Below the pieces are notes generated by a model that saw nothing but the letters and a program-made list of their open reading frames with translations, made no database searches and was not told where the DNA came from. Below are positions 35,701 to 48,900 of a stretch of DNA of 64,000 bases, piece after piece; within the stretch, counting starts at the first letter, position 1; each line of letters opens with the position of its first letter. Position numbers and translations under genes: made by a program. This DNA comes from Typhlomys cinereus. Its lineage: Eukaryota > Chordata > Mammalia > Rodentia > Platacanthomyidae. The stretch is from contig JALPQD010000016.1 in NCBI GenBank assembly GCA_023101885.1, positions 6,780,396 through 6,844,395 of the forward strand, read 5' to 3'.

Positions 35701-36925
35701 GACTCTGCCTGCTGTGTCCCTGATGGGCCTCGGAAAGGTGGCCTTGAGAGGGCTGGACACCGGGAAGGTTGTCTTTTCCGCAGAAGACGTCCCGCCTGCA
35801 CTGATGGCCTTTGGTGCTTCCCATAGCCTGCTGACCTCCTTCTGTGTCCATTCCAGTCCCGAACGCCAGGAAACGGGCTATGCCTTCAACCACCTCAACT
35901 TGCAGGAGTTTCTCGCTGCCCTGTACCTAATGGCTAGCGACAGAGTGGCCAAAGACACTCTTGCTTGCCATGTCACCCTCAATTCCCACTGGGTCCTGCG
36001 GACCAAAACTAAACTGGGCCTCTCAGACAACCTCCCCACTTTCCTGGCGGGCCTGGCAGCCCATGCCTGCCGGCCTTTCCTCAGTTGCCTGGCCCAGCAG
36101 GATGAAGCCTGGGTAAGCTCCAGGCAGGCTGCTGTTGTCCAGGTGCTGAAGAAGTTGGCCACTCGCAAACTCACAGGGCCAAAGATGGTAGAGTTATGCC
36201 GCTATGTGGCTGAGACCCAGGAACCAGAGCTCGCCCAACTCACTGCCCAGAGTCTCCCCTTCCAACTGTCCATCCACAATTTTCCACTGACCTGTACCGA
36301 CCTGGCTGCGCTGACCGACATCTTGGAGCACAGGGCTGCCCCCATCCACTTGGCTTTTGATGGCTGCCCCCTGAAGCCCCACTGCCCGGAGGCTCTGGTA
36401 GGCTGTGGGCAGGTAGAGAATCTCAGGTGAGTCAGGGCAGAGAGCTAAAGAGCGCTGGAAGGGATCTGGGCTTTGGGAGAGTGGAGGCCAACCAGCCTGG
36501 AAGATCCTGCCAAGGAGACTGGCTTCAAGTCTTGGCTATCAGAACAGAAGGGTCTTGATAGAACGTCTGGAGTCCAGTTGTGCCCTCTTTCTTGTCTGCA
36601 GCTTCTCAGCTCTCATACGCTCTCTGTCAGTTTTGACTACAGTCTTGGTTCTGGGCCATGCTGTTCAAGCCTGTTTCGTTCAGGAGCGGATTGCATAATC
36701 TCTCCATATTTATGAGTTCGTAAGTCATGGGGTCATTGTAAGAACCATAGAATATTGTTGCAGTTTGCCTGCATATTGCTGATAAATTCATGGGCAAATG
36801 CCTTAATGGGGAATGAAGAGTTTTATTCTTGCTTATGATTGTCCAGCTATATCTCTTAGTCCAGCTTGCACAGGAGAGCTTATACCAGCACCAGGGGTTG
36901 AGGGAACTGACCATACTATATCCAT

Positions 36926-36973
<48 letters not shown>

Positions 36974-39900
36974 ATACACTTGGCAGATCAGCTTTTCTGT
37001 CCAAGAACAATTCCCTGAATCACTTCCCTCCATCTTATCCTGCCCAGGAAATAGTCCCACCTACCATGGGCTGGGTCTTCCCCATCAATTAGACAAGCTT
37101 CTATAAGCTTGCTCAGAACTTACATCAATTAGTAATTCTTCACAACTGTGACCAAAGCGCGAACCTTCAATTAAGTCAATACCTGTATCTAACTATGACA
37201 GACACTTCTCAGCACAGCATCTGACCCTGAGCCAACACTCTAAGTCTGTATTAATTACAGAGTGACCAAGACTGTAGTCCCAAAGCAAACCTTCCCAGAC
37301 ACTGGGTGAACCCCTGTAGGATTGTATGTCTATCATGAGTCAGAACCCATGTGGTCATGGAAGATTCCAGATCCTTACCACTGTAACTCCAGCATTCCTC
37401 TTGGGCATCTTAGTGCAGAGTCAAAGCTTGGCCATAGATATCCTATAATGTGGCTTGGAGGAAAAGAAAGGGTGAGGGTGGAAGAGGAAGTATACTAAAG
37501 ATCCCTCCAGAAGTATAACACACCCAGTCACGTTACATCAGTGAACAAATAGTCACATGATCATTCTGGGCTTCAAGGAGGCTGAAATGCTATATCTGGC
37601 TGGCGACAGCTCTCACTCCCAGTTCTAGCTCTATTCTTCATTTTCTAATGAGCACCACACATTATTTCTAAGCATGCGTGTGTTGATAATCAAATTGACA
37701 ACACTTTATATATCTCAGTATATAAGATTAACTCTATAACAAAATAATCCACTGTACCGAGTTATAGTTTCAGTGCTTAAAATCTTATTTCTCTATTTAT
37801 TTGTGTGTATGTAGATATATGTTCATGTGTGTGTGTGTGTTTATATATGAAGTTATATGTGTGTTTGTATGTGTGAAGATGCACATGTGTGTGCGTGCAA
37901 GAACCAGACATCAACCGCAAGTGCCATTCCTCAGGAGGCATCCACCTTGTTTTTGTAATTGCTTGTATGTTGTGTGGTGTGTGGGCACATATGTATGCAT
38001 GTTAGCATGCAGATGTGTGTACTGTGTACAGTTATGTATGAAGGATGGGGGCTGACATCTGGGTTTTCCTCAATTGTATTCCACCTTATATATTGAGGCG
38101 GGGTCTCTCGCTGAGCTCAGGACTCACTAGTCTAGCTGTCCAGCTTGCTTCAGGAATCCCCTATCTTCACCTCCAGAGTCCTGGCATTATAAGGCATCCA
38201 CCACAACATGTGTTTACATGGACAGTGGGGAGATCCGAACTCTGACCCTCATATCTGTGCTGTACAAACACTTTACCCACTGAACCATCTCTCCAGTCCC
38301 CACTGGTTTCTGAGACAGGGTCTCTCACTGGGCTCTGGAGCTCACTGATTAGGCTAGGCTGGCTGGCTACTGAGATCAAGGATTTACCTATCTCCATCTC
38401 CCCAGCCCTGAAGTCACAAATGTGCACCATCACGCCCAGCTTTTTATATGGGTGTTGAGGATCAAACTCAGGTCTTCATGTTTGAGCAGCAAGTACTTTA
38501 CTGACTGAACTGTCTCTCCAGCCCATAAAAATCATTTAATACACATCTAATACACACAGCATTTGAAGTGCTGAACATAAAAATCAAACATAAGGGTGAA
38601 GTACTTGCTGTGCAGTTATGAAGACCTGAATTTGAGGATTGTGGCTGTACCTCCACTGCATGAACCTGAAAGTTTGGTCCCTGGCACTGCCCCCAAGCAA
38701 ACAAGCAAAAAATAGAGCCAAGTAGTGTATTGCACACCTATAATTTTAACACTTTGAAAGTGGAGGCAAGAAGATCAGGAGCTACAAAAGCAAGTTTAAG
38801 GGTAGCCGGACTACATGAGACCCTGTCTCAAAAACAAAAACTCAAAGGGCCAGTGAGATGGCTCAGTCCAGAAGCCCACATGGCAGAAGAAGAGAACCAG
38901 ATCCAGGAAATTGTTCTTATGGCTCACATGTAATGAGGCCTACACACTAAGAACATACACTGAATAAATGTTTTAAAGGCTTGAACTCTGATTCCCAATA
39001 CTCCTGTATAATCAGGAAAGTGGTAGGGTGCATCTGTAACCCCAATGCAGACCCCAGGGCCTTTTGTATACCCAAAGTGAAAAACTCTGACATCAAAAAT
39101 TAAGATGAGGGGCTGGCGAGGTAGCTTAGTACGTTAGGTGCCTGCTCATAAAACTGAGTTTGATCCTTGGAAATGCACATGGTAGAGAGAGGGAACTTCT
39201 AAAAGTTGTCCTCTGACTTCTGCCCATGTGCCAAAGCATGCCTTCCCTTTCTCTTTCAAATAATTAAGTAAATAAGATATTTTTAAAAATAAAGCAAGGA
39301 GAGCAACAGCGGAAGATACCTGAATTCCTCTTTCGCTTCCACATGTGCACTCATGGATGTATGCGCACACACACACATGCACATGTGCATACATGCATAC
39401 ACTCACACATACAAAGAAGCAAGAATGGCAGAGAAGAAAATCAAGTAATAGAATCAAAAATTTACCTCTTTAAGTATAAAATCAGCTGATTATCTTCTTT
39501 TACATGCGTATTGTGAGGGGTGTTTCCATGTGTAGTGGTATGTAAATCCATGTGCACACAGGTGTGTGCATGTGGAGACTCAAGGTTGACCTTGGATGTC
39601 TTTTTCCATTGCTCTCCACTGTCAACATAGAGGCAGAGTCTCTCAGGTGAATGTCAATCAGCTAGGCTAGCTGCCAACTGCTTGGGGAGTCTCTGTCTTT
39701 GCCTCCCAAGTGTTGTCTGGCTTTTTTCATAAGTTCTAGGGATCAAAATTCTGGCCCTCATGCTTGTAGGGCAAATGCCTTATCCACTATGCCTCTCTCC
39801 AGCCCTCTGATTACATATTTTTTAAAAAGAAATTAAGGAAATTAGATGTCCTCTGTTTTTAAAGTGATATAAAGTTATATTTCTTTAGAGTTCAACCCAT

Positions 39901-42900
39901 TTGTGAGGTGAAATCGTAGACTATTAAATTCTATGCCTTTCTGATATTAGCTCTTTTTATTGCTATTGATTCTAACGAATACCTCCTTGCTGTGATACAA
40001 GCTACATATAGCTCAGTTTGGATAGCGAGGGAGATGGAGTTCATGCTGTAACTCATACTTGTTTTGCAATTCCAGAAACTATAGTGGCAGCTACTACTAT
40101 CAAATCAAACCCTACCTATTAGAGATAGGGTGCTAATCAGTACTAAGTCCTGCCCATCACTGACCCTGGCCCATTTTGTTTCTTTCCTGCAGTTTTAAGA
40201 GCAGAAAGTGTGGGGACACCTTTGCAGAAGTCCTGTCCAGGAGCCTGCCAACCATGGGAAGCCTGCAGACCCTGGGGTGAGCCCTAAGGAATCCTGGTGT
40301 TCTTTTTCCTCCCCTGGCCTGGCATCCTTTGCCATCTCCATTCTGCCTCATTGTCTGTGTTTGCTCTGTAGGTTAACAGGATGCAAAATCACAGCCCGAG
40401 GCATCCACCACCTGATAGAGGCACTACCCCTCTGTTCCCAGCTGGAGGAGATCAAGTGAGTCCCTGGGAGGGAAAAGAGGTCACTTCCCAGTTCTCAGAA
40501 CATCCCTAAAGTCTGCATCTTCCATCAGGGGCTGACCCTGTCAGTACCTCTCAGTGAAACCCAGAGATGCAAGTATCAGTCTAAGAAAAAGGTGGACCAA
40601 ATCAAAACACAACATCCCCCATCCAGACTCCAGAGCAAGGCTAATATTTTGAGCCACGTAGGTGGAATATGAGTTCTTGTGTGTGTGTGTGTGTATCAGA
40701 AGCACTGTGTGTCTCTATGGAGAACCAAGAATGATTTCGGGCATCATCCTGGATCACCCTCCTTTTTGCTTCGCTCTGGGATTTCCCAGGCTCTGCCCAC
40801 CAGGGCCAGAAGTGCAGATCGCCACCATTTCCATCTGGCATTTTTACGTGGGACCTAGAATCCAAACTTAGGACTTTCTGCTTGTGAGGCAGAGTCTTAT
40901 CTTAACCATGAGTTTTGAGGCTTCCTCCTTTCTTTCTATGACCTGAGGAGAAAAGACAGCAGAGTTTAGGCAGGAGGTAATGCACTATGGATACCCATAA
41001 ATGCATGCAACACATACCTCCACATTCCTGCACATCCGGACACATTTGCATAAAAGTGCACACCCATATAATCAAGCAGGCATCCCCCATACACATTTAC
41101 ATATGTGTGCCACACAGACAGACTTTTTTCGTAGTTAAAGTCATTTTATTAAATAATATTGAGTACCTTGTGTGAGCTTTATTTTTTCCTATTTTATAGT
41201 TTACCATATATCACATACCAACACACTGTATATGTATGTAACATATATTACATATGTATATGTATTCACATATACTATGTTGAATACATATATCAAATAA
41301 ATAACACTAGAGTATATACATATGCATATATTATATGTAATGTATGTTCAGTCCTCTCTCAGAAAATATATTTTAATATATTTATTTATTTATTTTTTCC
41401 CAATCATACAAGCTTAATAGGTACCCCGTCCCCTCCCTCCCTCTACCCCTCCAAAGTCCCCCTTGCACCCTCCCCCCTTTTCCTCTTCCTTTCACCCTCT
41501 TCCCTCCCCTTTTCCCCCTCCCATTCCCTGGAGCATCCTTTTGTGTGAATGCCAAACACACAGGTAGATTTAAATACAGCACACACTGAAGGAGAAAATC
41601 TGCACAACCCTGCAGGTTTATAGGGCTCCTTCCTGAGACTTAGGGATGCTTCCCATGCACCTCATCCTAGAAGCCTCATCCTAGAGCTAGGCTGAAGTAC
41701 TTTTTGAATGGAGCATATGCTGGATGGTCCCTATGGTCCCTCAGCTGGGTTCCTTTGGATGGTGGACATACTGGTCAGTACAAAAGTTTGGAATATGGAT
41801 CGTTCTTTCCTAATTATTAAGGCAACTTTTGATCTTTGCTCCTGTCACCCAGTGCTGCCCTCAGCCTCTGTCCCTTCATCTAGGAACCCAGGAAAGTCAA
41901 TGAAGTTAGAGAGGAATGTGCAGGTCGATGGTCTCTGGTGAGCCTGGTTAGAACTGAGATTGGAAAATACTATCTCCAGCTCATCCTGCAAGGACCAGGA
42001 GACCCTGATGAACTCCATCACATTACAGACCCTCTGAATCAGGGTCCTCATTCCACTTCATGAGACTTCCACAATCTGCCATCTAGATCCCTTGGGCTAC
42101 CAGGCAGAGACTCTCCAAAAGAGATCAAAGCGAGGCCAGGAGAAGTCCTCTCTCATCCTAGTTCTATTTGCTGGATACTAGGGGTCAAGTTTACCCATTT
42201 CTTCTGAGCCTCTGCCTCATACACCACCTGAGGGGTCCAGGTGCCCATTCCAGGCTGAGTGACCAAGCCTCTATCTTCCTGCAGTTTACAAGACAACCAA
42301 CTCAAGGACTCAGAAGTGTTGAGCCTCGTGCAACTACTCCCTCGCTTGCAGCGGCTCCAGAAGCTTGAGTAAGTGGTATTTCCTCCCAGCCTAGCCCCAA
42401 TACTGGCACAAATCACACCTTCCCTTCTAGGCCACAGTGGGTTTTGTTGGGGGGAAGTCCACTCCTGAAATCTTTGCCACAATTATGCAGCCTGAGCCGA
42501 AACAACTTCTCCACGTCAACCCTACTCTGCTTGGTGAAGATGACCATCATATACCCAACTCTCAGAAAGCTGCAGGTTAGGTGAGTAGAAGAAATTGAAT
42601 CTTGGCTGTCAAAGACTTGAGAAAAGGGGAGAGGGAAGTGAAGGACAGGAACAGAGGTGGCCTTAATCTGCAAGAGTTGCACGTCTATGTCAGTCCATTT
42701 AACTCACAACAGTAGCCCAGGGCATCACTTAATAGTGATGCATAGGTGGATGGATGCATAGAAGGATGGAAGAATGGGAGGACGGATGGATGGATGAATA
42801 GATAGATGGATCAACAGATCTAGAGTACAGGCAGTCAAATGAATGAAACCACGTGTTGCTATCCATGGTGCTGAAGTCATTTTTCCTGTGTAGAATAGGT

Positions 42901-45900
42901 GTAAAACTCCTTAATCTCAATGCAATTCTTAGATCTTACACATTTTTTTAAAAGACTCTTATCCAGCATACTGTTACACAACTATAATCCCCTCACTCAG
43001 GAGAATCAGAATTTAATGCCAGCAGTTTTTTTCTACCTAACAAATTCAAGGCCAGTCTGGGTTGCATGAGACCCTGTCTTTAATGAAAAAAAAAAAAAAA
43101 TTAGGCCTGGAGAGATGGCTTAGGGGTTAAGCCTTTGTTTGCCTCACAAGCAAAAAAACCTGAGTTTGGACCCTGAATCTCACTTAACAACACAAGGTAG
43201 AAATGGTAGCAGTTTGCACTTCCAGCCCTGGAAGGTGGAGCCTGGGTAATCCCAGAGCAAAGCAAGGAGGTAGAGCAATCCAGGATGATTCCTGAAGTCA
43301 CCTATGGACCTCCACAGGCAATATAATACCCTCTTCTACATCTGTACACACATACATATCTGAACCTACACACAAAAAAGTAAAAATAAATAAAAGCAAG
43401 CAAAACTCCTCTCAACCTTGCTTTCTTTATTTTACAAAACACTCCTGCAGGATCCAACAAGCGATAGCATAGGATTTTACAGCCTGAATTGGAGCATATG
43501 TATCTGTGTTTTCCTGAATGTCTAGTGAGGGTGACACAGGTGCAGGCAGGGTGATGCACTGACTCAGTCCTGGGTTTCACGCCTCTGTCTAACCCTTCAG
43601 GGAATCGGACCTCATCTTCTTCCTTTCTCCGCTCACAGAGGCAACTCCACAGCGACTACGGTAAGAGGCTGGGGAGGTATGGTTTGGGCCCGGCCTAAGA
43701 AGGTATCTTGGCTTGGACAGTCGAGGAAAAGGAGATGATCGTGAGAGCATGAAGAAAGCTGGAGTGAGGGGATTCTCCATGCCGCTGTGCTCATTTCTCG
43801 GCTCTTGTTTGGGGCCGAGAAAACATACCCCCTTCCTGCCATGTGTCTGGGGACACATCTTGTGAGCAGAGAAGAGTGTCCAAGGTCTTAGGAGCCATCC
43901 AGGAGGACACAATGCTGCTGATGTCACTGTGTACCTCTGGACACTCTTTAAACTGAAGAAAAAGGAACAGAAAGGACAATGGTGCATGCACCTGCATCTT
44001 AGGGTAATTACAGCAATGAAGTGGGCAGGTGTGTTGCATATGCTTAGGACGCTGCCGCATGCAATCAGTGTTCTGATGCCAGCTGCATTGTGGATTCCCA
44101 TTTGGCCCTTCTTGAATAGGAGAGAAGGAAGTTGTTTTCCCTGAAGGCACATTCTGGAATCAGTGTGCTTCCCATACTTCTCCCTGGCTGAGCCTCAGAA
44201 CCTTAAGTAAGCTCTTTCCCTGGTCTCAGCTTCTGTCTCCTCACCTATATCGTGACGGGGAGGAATCAAGTGTCACTTTCCCTTCTGGCCGCCTAATGTT
44301 GTGATGATACCCAATGTGGCAATTTAAATGGAGTACCCTCCAGTTCATCAGTCACATGTTCCACCTCTTTAGGGTCTGGTGGTCAGTAGTGACTCCTATG
44401 GCAACTGTCACAGTGCAGAGCACTCCTGTCTTCATAGAAAGTCCTGTCAGACAAGTGAAAACTGCAATAAGGGATGCTCCATGCTACTCCCCAGACCTCC
44501 CCAGCCCTGAGGGAGAGGATCCAGCTAGGTTGTGACTTCTCACCATTGGACCCGCTGATGACAATCCGTGTGTCCTGCCTTCTGAGCCAAGGTGCATATC
44601 AGATGGCTTGTCAGCATGGCATTGATTAGCATTAGCCTCTGTCTACTGTGCGGGGCATTTATTTGAACTAGCAGTTTGAACATTCAGTCCTTTGGGAGCT
44701 TTCTGTTAGACATTGTCATCCCATCTTAAGAAAGAGAAACTAGAGGTTCTGGGGGGCTAAGGGTCTTGCTGTACATAGCAGAGGCAGAAGTTGAACAGCT
44801 TCTTTTGCTCTTGCTGCCTCATTGAATCTCACGTGGAGCCTTGTCCAGCCAAGTATTTAGGACTCACTCACTATGAAGCGCAGGCACAGGGTCTTCAGCC
44901 CTAGAAGTTAAAGAAAGAGACCTGGCCACTAGTCCTGGTGCCTGAACCCAGGACAGCATGTGATCTGTTCCTTGCAGAGCTCCAGACCTGCAGGACGAAG
45001 ATGACCAGAGTAAAGAAGGGCGGGGCTGCGGCTTGACACTCAGGTACCTCAGCGGGACCCACTGCTGCCAGGAGGGGATGATCTGAGAATAGGGTCCATC
45101 CCTTTCCGACGGAGGAAGAGCAGGCAAGGGAGAAAACAGAAACGTAGAATGGAGAAGGGCAATGAAAAGACATGTACATGCTACGATCCTGAACACCTCT
45201 GGCTGAGCATACTACTGCATGCCGGGCGCTGGCTCAGAGCTCTGTGTCCAGCACCTTGGGGGAAGCCTTTTGTGAATAGCACTTTTGCTCCCCTTTGAGA
45301 GAGGGGGCAACCGAATTACAGAGGTTTTATTCCTTTGGGAAAGATGGTTCCACTATTGAAATCTGCACGTACTGCAGTTCTGCAGTCTACGGATTCCCCC
45401 AACTCACTCAACACTGGAGGAGACTTGGCATATCTTTTTCCTCTGAATCCCTCTCTTGTCCCCCACCTCAATCCCAGGCTCCAGAAATGTCAGCTCAGGG
45501 TCCATGACATGGAGGTCCTCTTGGAACTATTGCAGGAATGTCCCCGACTGGAGGAAGTGGAGTAAGTACACTGGGAAGTGGGAGGCCGGAGACTGGAGCT
45601 GGAGGGAGGCTGGGTAGAGCACACAGGGCCTCACCTTCATGTGGATAGTGTAGTGATAACCGGTGACTCCTTCAAGCCCAGCTGTCTAAGTTTGAGTCTA
45701 GGCCCATCTTTGAGCAAGTCCCTTAAGTTCTCAGTGCCTCAGTTTATTCATCTATAGAAGAGGATAATTTAGTGTCTGCTTCATAGGATTGTGAGGACGA
45801 AGCATGCCACCACTGCAGAATTATTGAGATCAGCGTTACCCCTCCCTCTCCTCGGTTAGTTCAAGACTCATTTACAAGGTGGTATGCTGATTTGGGTCAC

Positions 45901-48900
45901 TTCCTCCATCTTAGCCTTTCAGGGAACTATCTAGAAGACAAAGGCTGTCGACTCATGGCAGAGGCTGCACCCCAGTTGCACATCTTGCAGAAGCTAGAGT
46001 AAGTTGCATAACCCACTTTCCGATAACGAGAGAGGGACCCTGAAAAACCCTAGCTGCTCCTTACCACCCCTGTTGCGTGTCCCTTTGATTCCTGCTTTTC
46101 CCCTCTCTCTAGCAGTGTTGGGGGGGGGGGGGTTGGCCATGCCTTGCTTGCCGCTGTCCTGAGCTGCTAACAGCTGCACTTTCTGACTCCTTGAATGTGG
46201 ACAGTACATCCATGGAGAATCAATGGTTCAAGTGCCAGTCATGCCTGTAATGACTCTGGGGGCAGGGGTGTAGCAATGAGGCATAGCTGAGGTGCTAAGT
46301 GGATGGGTGCTGGGTTGTTGGGTGGTGGTGTCGGGAGAGGAAGTGGTATGTTAGATTGGGGTTCAGGGGCAGGCTGTTAGAGCAGAGAGATGAGAGGGTG
46401 CTGTGGGGGAGGGGTTGGGGCAGAGATGACATTTGGCAGACTGTGTTGGGTCTTAGGCAACAGTTGGATTGGGGTGAAGAGGGATGAGATTGGTGAAAGC
46501 AGTTTGAGGCTTCTTCAGCTTTGACCCTGTCACTCTGTGGCTTTGTGACCCTGGGAAAACAGTGGAGTGTCACCAGGCCTCAGGATCTGCGTTTGTAAAG
46601 TGGGGTTGCCTGAAGCCCTTGTATAGCACCTGCCACATCAGCACTCCACCAGCAGCAATTAATCCACAGACTGGGGAACTGAAGCTTCAAGATAGAAGCC
46701 CTGAGGTAGATCTTACAACTAAAGCTGGAGAATTTATTGAGTGGTGTGAGAGGGAGATGCTACTCTTGGCTCACATAGTCAAGAAAATCCTTTGAGGGCC
46801 CAAGTCACCCAGAGGGGGCTAGAACATTCTGGGGCTAGAGACCAGGAGCCTGCTGACGCTACCTCCCTTTCCTCTCCACAGCCTCAGTAACAATGGGCTT
46901 TCCAAAACTGGGGTGGCCTATGTGCTGCGGGCCATGAGCACATGCCAGACCCTGACAGACCTACACATCAGGTGAGCGCCCCCTGCAGGATGCAGTCAGA
47001 GCCCCAAGCCTAGGCCCCGCCCCCACCATCATGCTCTCTGAAGATGGCAGAATTCTTTCTGGCTTCAGGCCTGGTAAGATGTACCTGGGACCCTGTCCAG
47101 ACCCTGTTCCAGGAGGTGCCGCTGAGACTAACTACTGCAGATCTCATAGACCTCCTCTGCAAAACCACTGGGACTGGAGGAGACGGAGAGGTCTGAAAGG
47201 GTTGTACCCCAGTCCCCAGTGACTGTGACAGAAGCCCAGCGTATCACTGTACAGCCATCACCACCCATTTTAGCTGGAAGTACCCTCTATGTCCTCAACA
47301 TTCCCTGGATCAGGATGGTGACCTGCCCCTTTTAGCTTCCCTCAGTTCTCTTACTGGTTTCTCCTGAGAACGATCAGTACATACATGCCAAGTAACCACA
47401 GGACACTTGACACCACCCACCCAGGCTCTGCTTCTAGAGAATCTCGTTTCCCTAAGTCTCTATTCAGTATGGGAAGCTGGGGACTGGTGAGCATGAAAAT
47501 CAACACAGTTTTCACTCTGTGGAATACCTTGCTCTGCTGGGGATGGGGGTAGAGACACACCACTCCAAGGGCAAGAAGGAAACATAAATTTACAAGGTAG
47601 ATTAGGGTCCTTGGTCATTGTGATCACCAAGATGTGTTCCAGGTTACAAAGTCCAGAGTGCTTCAGAGAAGCCCCGAGTATCAAGAGGATGTATTTTAGC
47701 TTGGGATGTAAACCACACAGAGGCAGAGTCTGAAGTCTCTGCAGCCAGAAGTTTTCAGGTCCCAAAGCCACGAAGGAATTCAAAGGGCCAGCCTGGGGAC
47801 TGCCTTAGAGGTCCCCACAGGTCCAGAATAAATAGGGGCACACACAAGCAACAAGGATGGTAACCTCTTTGCCTTGGTTCTCTGTTCTCTCCACAGCCTG
47901 CTGAGCAACATTGTGGTCCTCATGTTTAGCAACAAGAGAGAGCAGGAGGATAACTGGAAGAGGTAAGGATCCAGCGTCCACTCTGGGACAGAGTCACACC
48001 CTCCGTGACTCAGGAGATCTTGTCAAGAGCTCACAAAGGGACTGGAGAGGTAACTTGGTTGGTGAACTGTTCGCCTAGCATGCATGAGGCCCTGGGTTTA
48101 TTCCCAGAACTGTGAGCTGGTCATGGCAGTGCACCCGGGACAAGAGATCCTGTTTTCAAAAACAAAAGCCAGCAAACAAAATTCACCAAGTTGCAGGAAG
48201 TAAGCAGGCTTGGCAAGGGACACAGATCTGAAGGGGACGGGGTAGCAGGCAGACTGAAGACAGCCCTGAGACTTAGGATGTGGGTGGCACATCAGGCCAG
48301 ACTGAAGTGGGTAGAAAGCGATGTTTGGGAGATTCCAGCCTAATCCCGGAGAGTGACACAGATTGAGAAAACCCTTCAGGGATACTGGCATCGTGCCTTG
48401 ATGTCTACCCACAAGCCTTCATAGGGTATGAATTTTGAAGCGTTGGTTGGAACCAGGGCTGGTTAATGGTGACAATGGGCAGAGTTAATTGAGTATTTGC
48501 TCCAGCCAGCAGTGGACTAAGACAATTCATACATGGCATATCACTTCAGGGATAGCTAGTGATCTGTCCTGGATCACATACCAGGTCAAATTGGAACCAG
48601 TATCCCATGGATTCCCCCCTCCCCAGCCAAGCACACAGAGATTGAAAAGTTGACAGCGAGGCTGGGATGCACTCTGAAGCGAGGGTGAGGCGTACTCAGC
48701 CTGGCCTTGCTGTGTCTCCACCCAGGGCAGCACCACTTGGCAGCCTCGCACCTTCTGCGGCCACTGAACTGTCCCGGAGCTCTGGAAGGATCAGGTACGG
48801 TGGTGGTCTCCATCCCAACTCTTCTTCTTGTCCTTAAGTCTCAAGACTCAGTTGACAGACCTCCTAGAGGATGTACGACCTGCTATGAAGAAGCACCGTG

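Larger units (their letters stand above)
36427..40192 (+). other. NLRC5: NLRC5 intron 4
   Basis: It holds a minus-strand MaLR-like LTR with a GA microsatellite, nested B3 SINEs, B1-like and B2-like SINEs. No coding sequence was recognised. Confidence 0.7.

Noticed and set aside
43589..44152. 187-codon minus-strand open frame
   Set aside because: It overlaps NLRC5 exon 9 in antisense, shows no known domain, and has no evident promoter or splice context.
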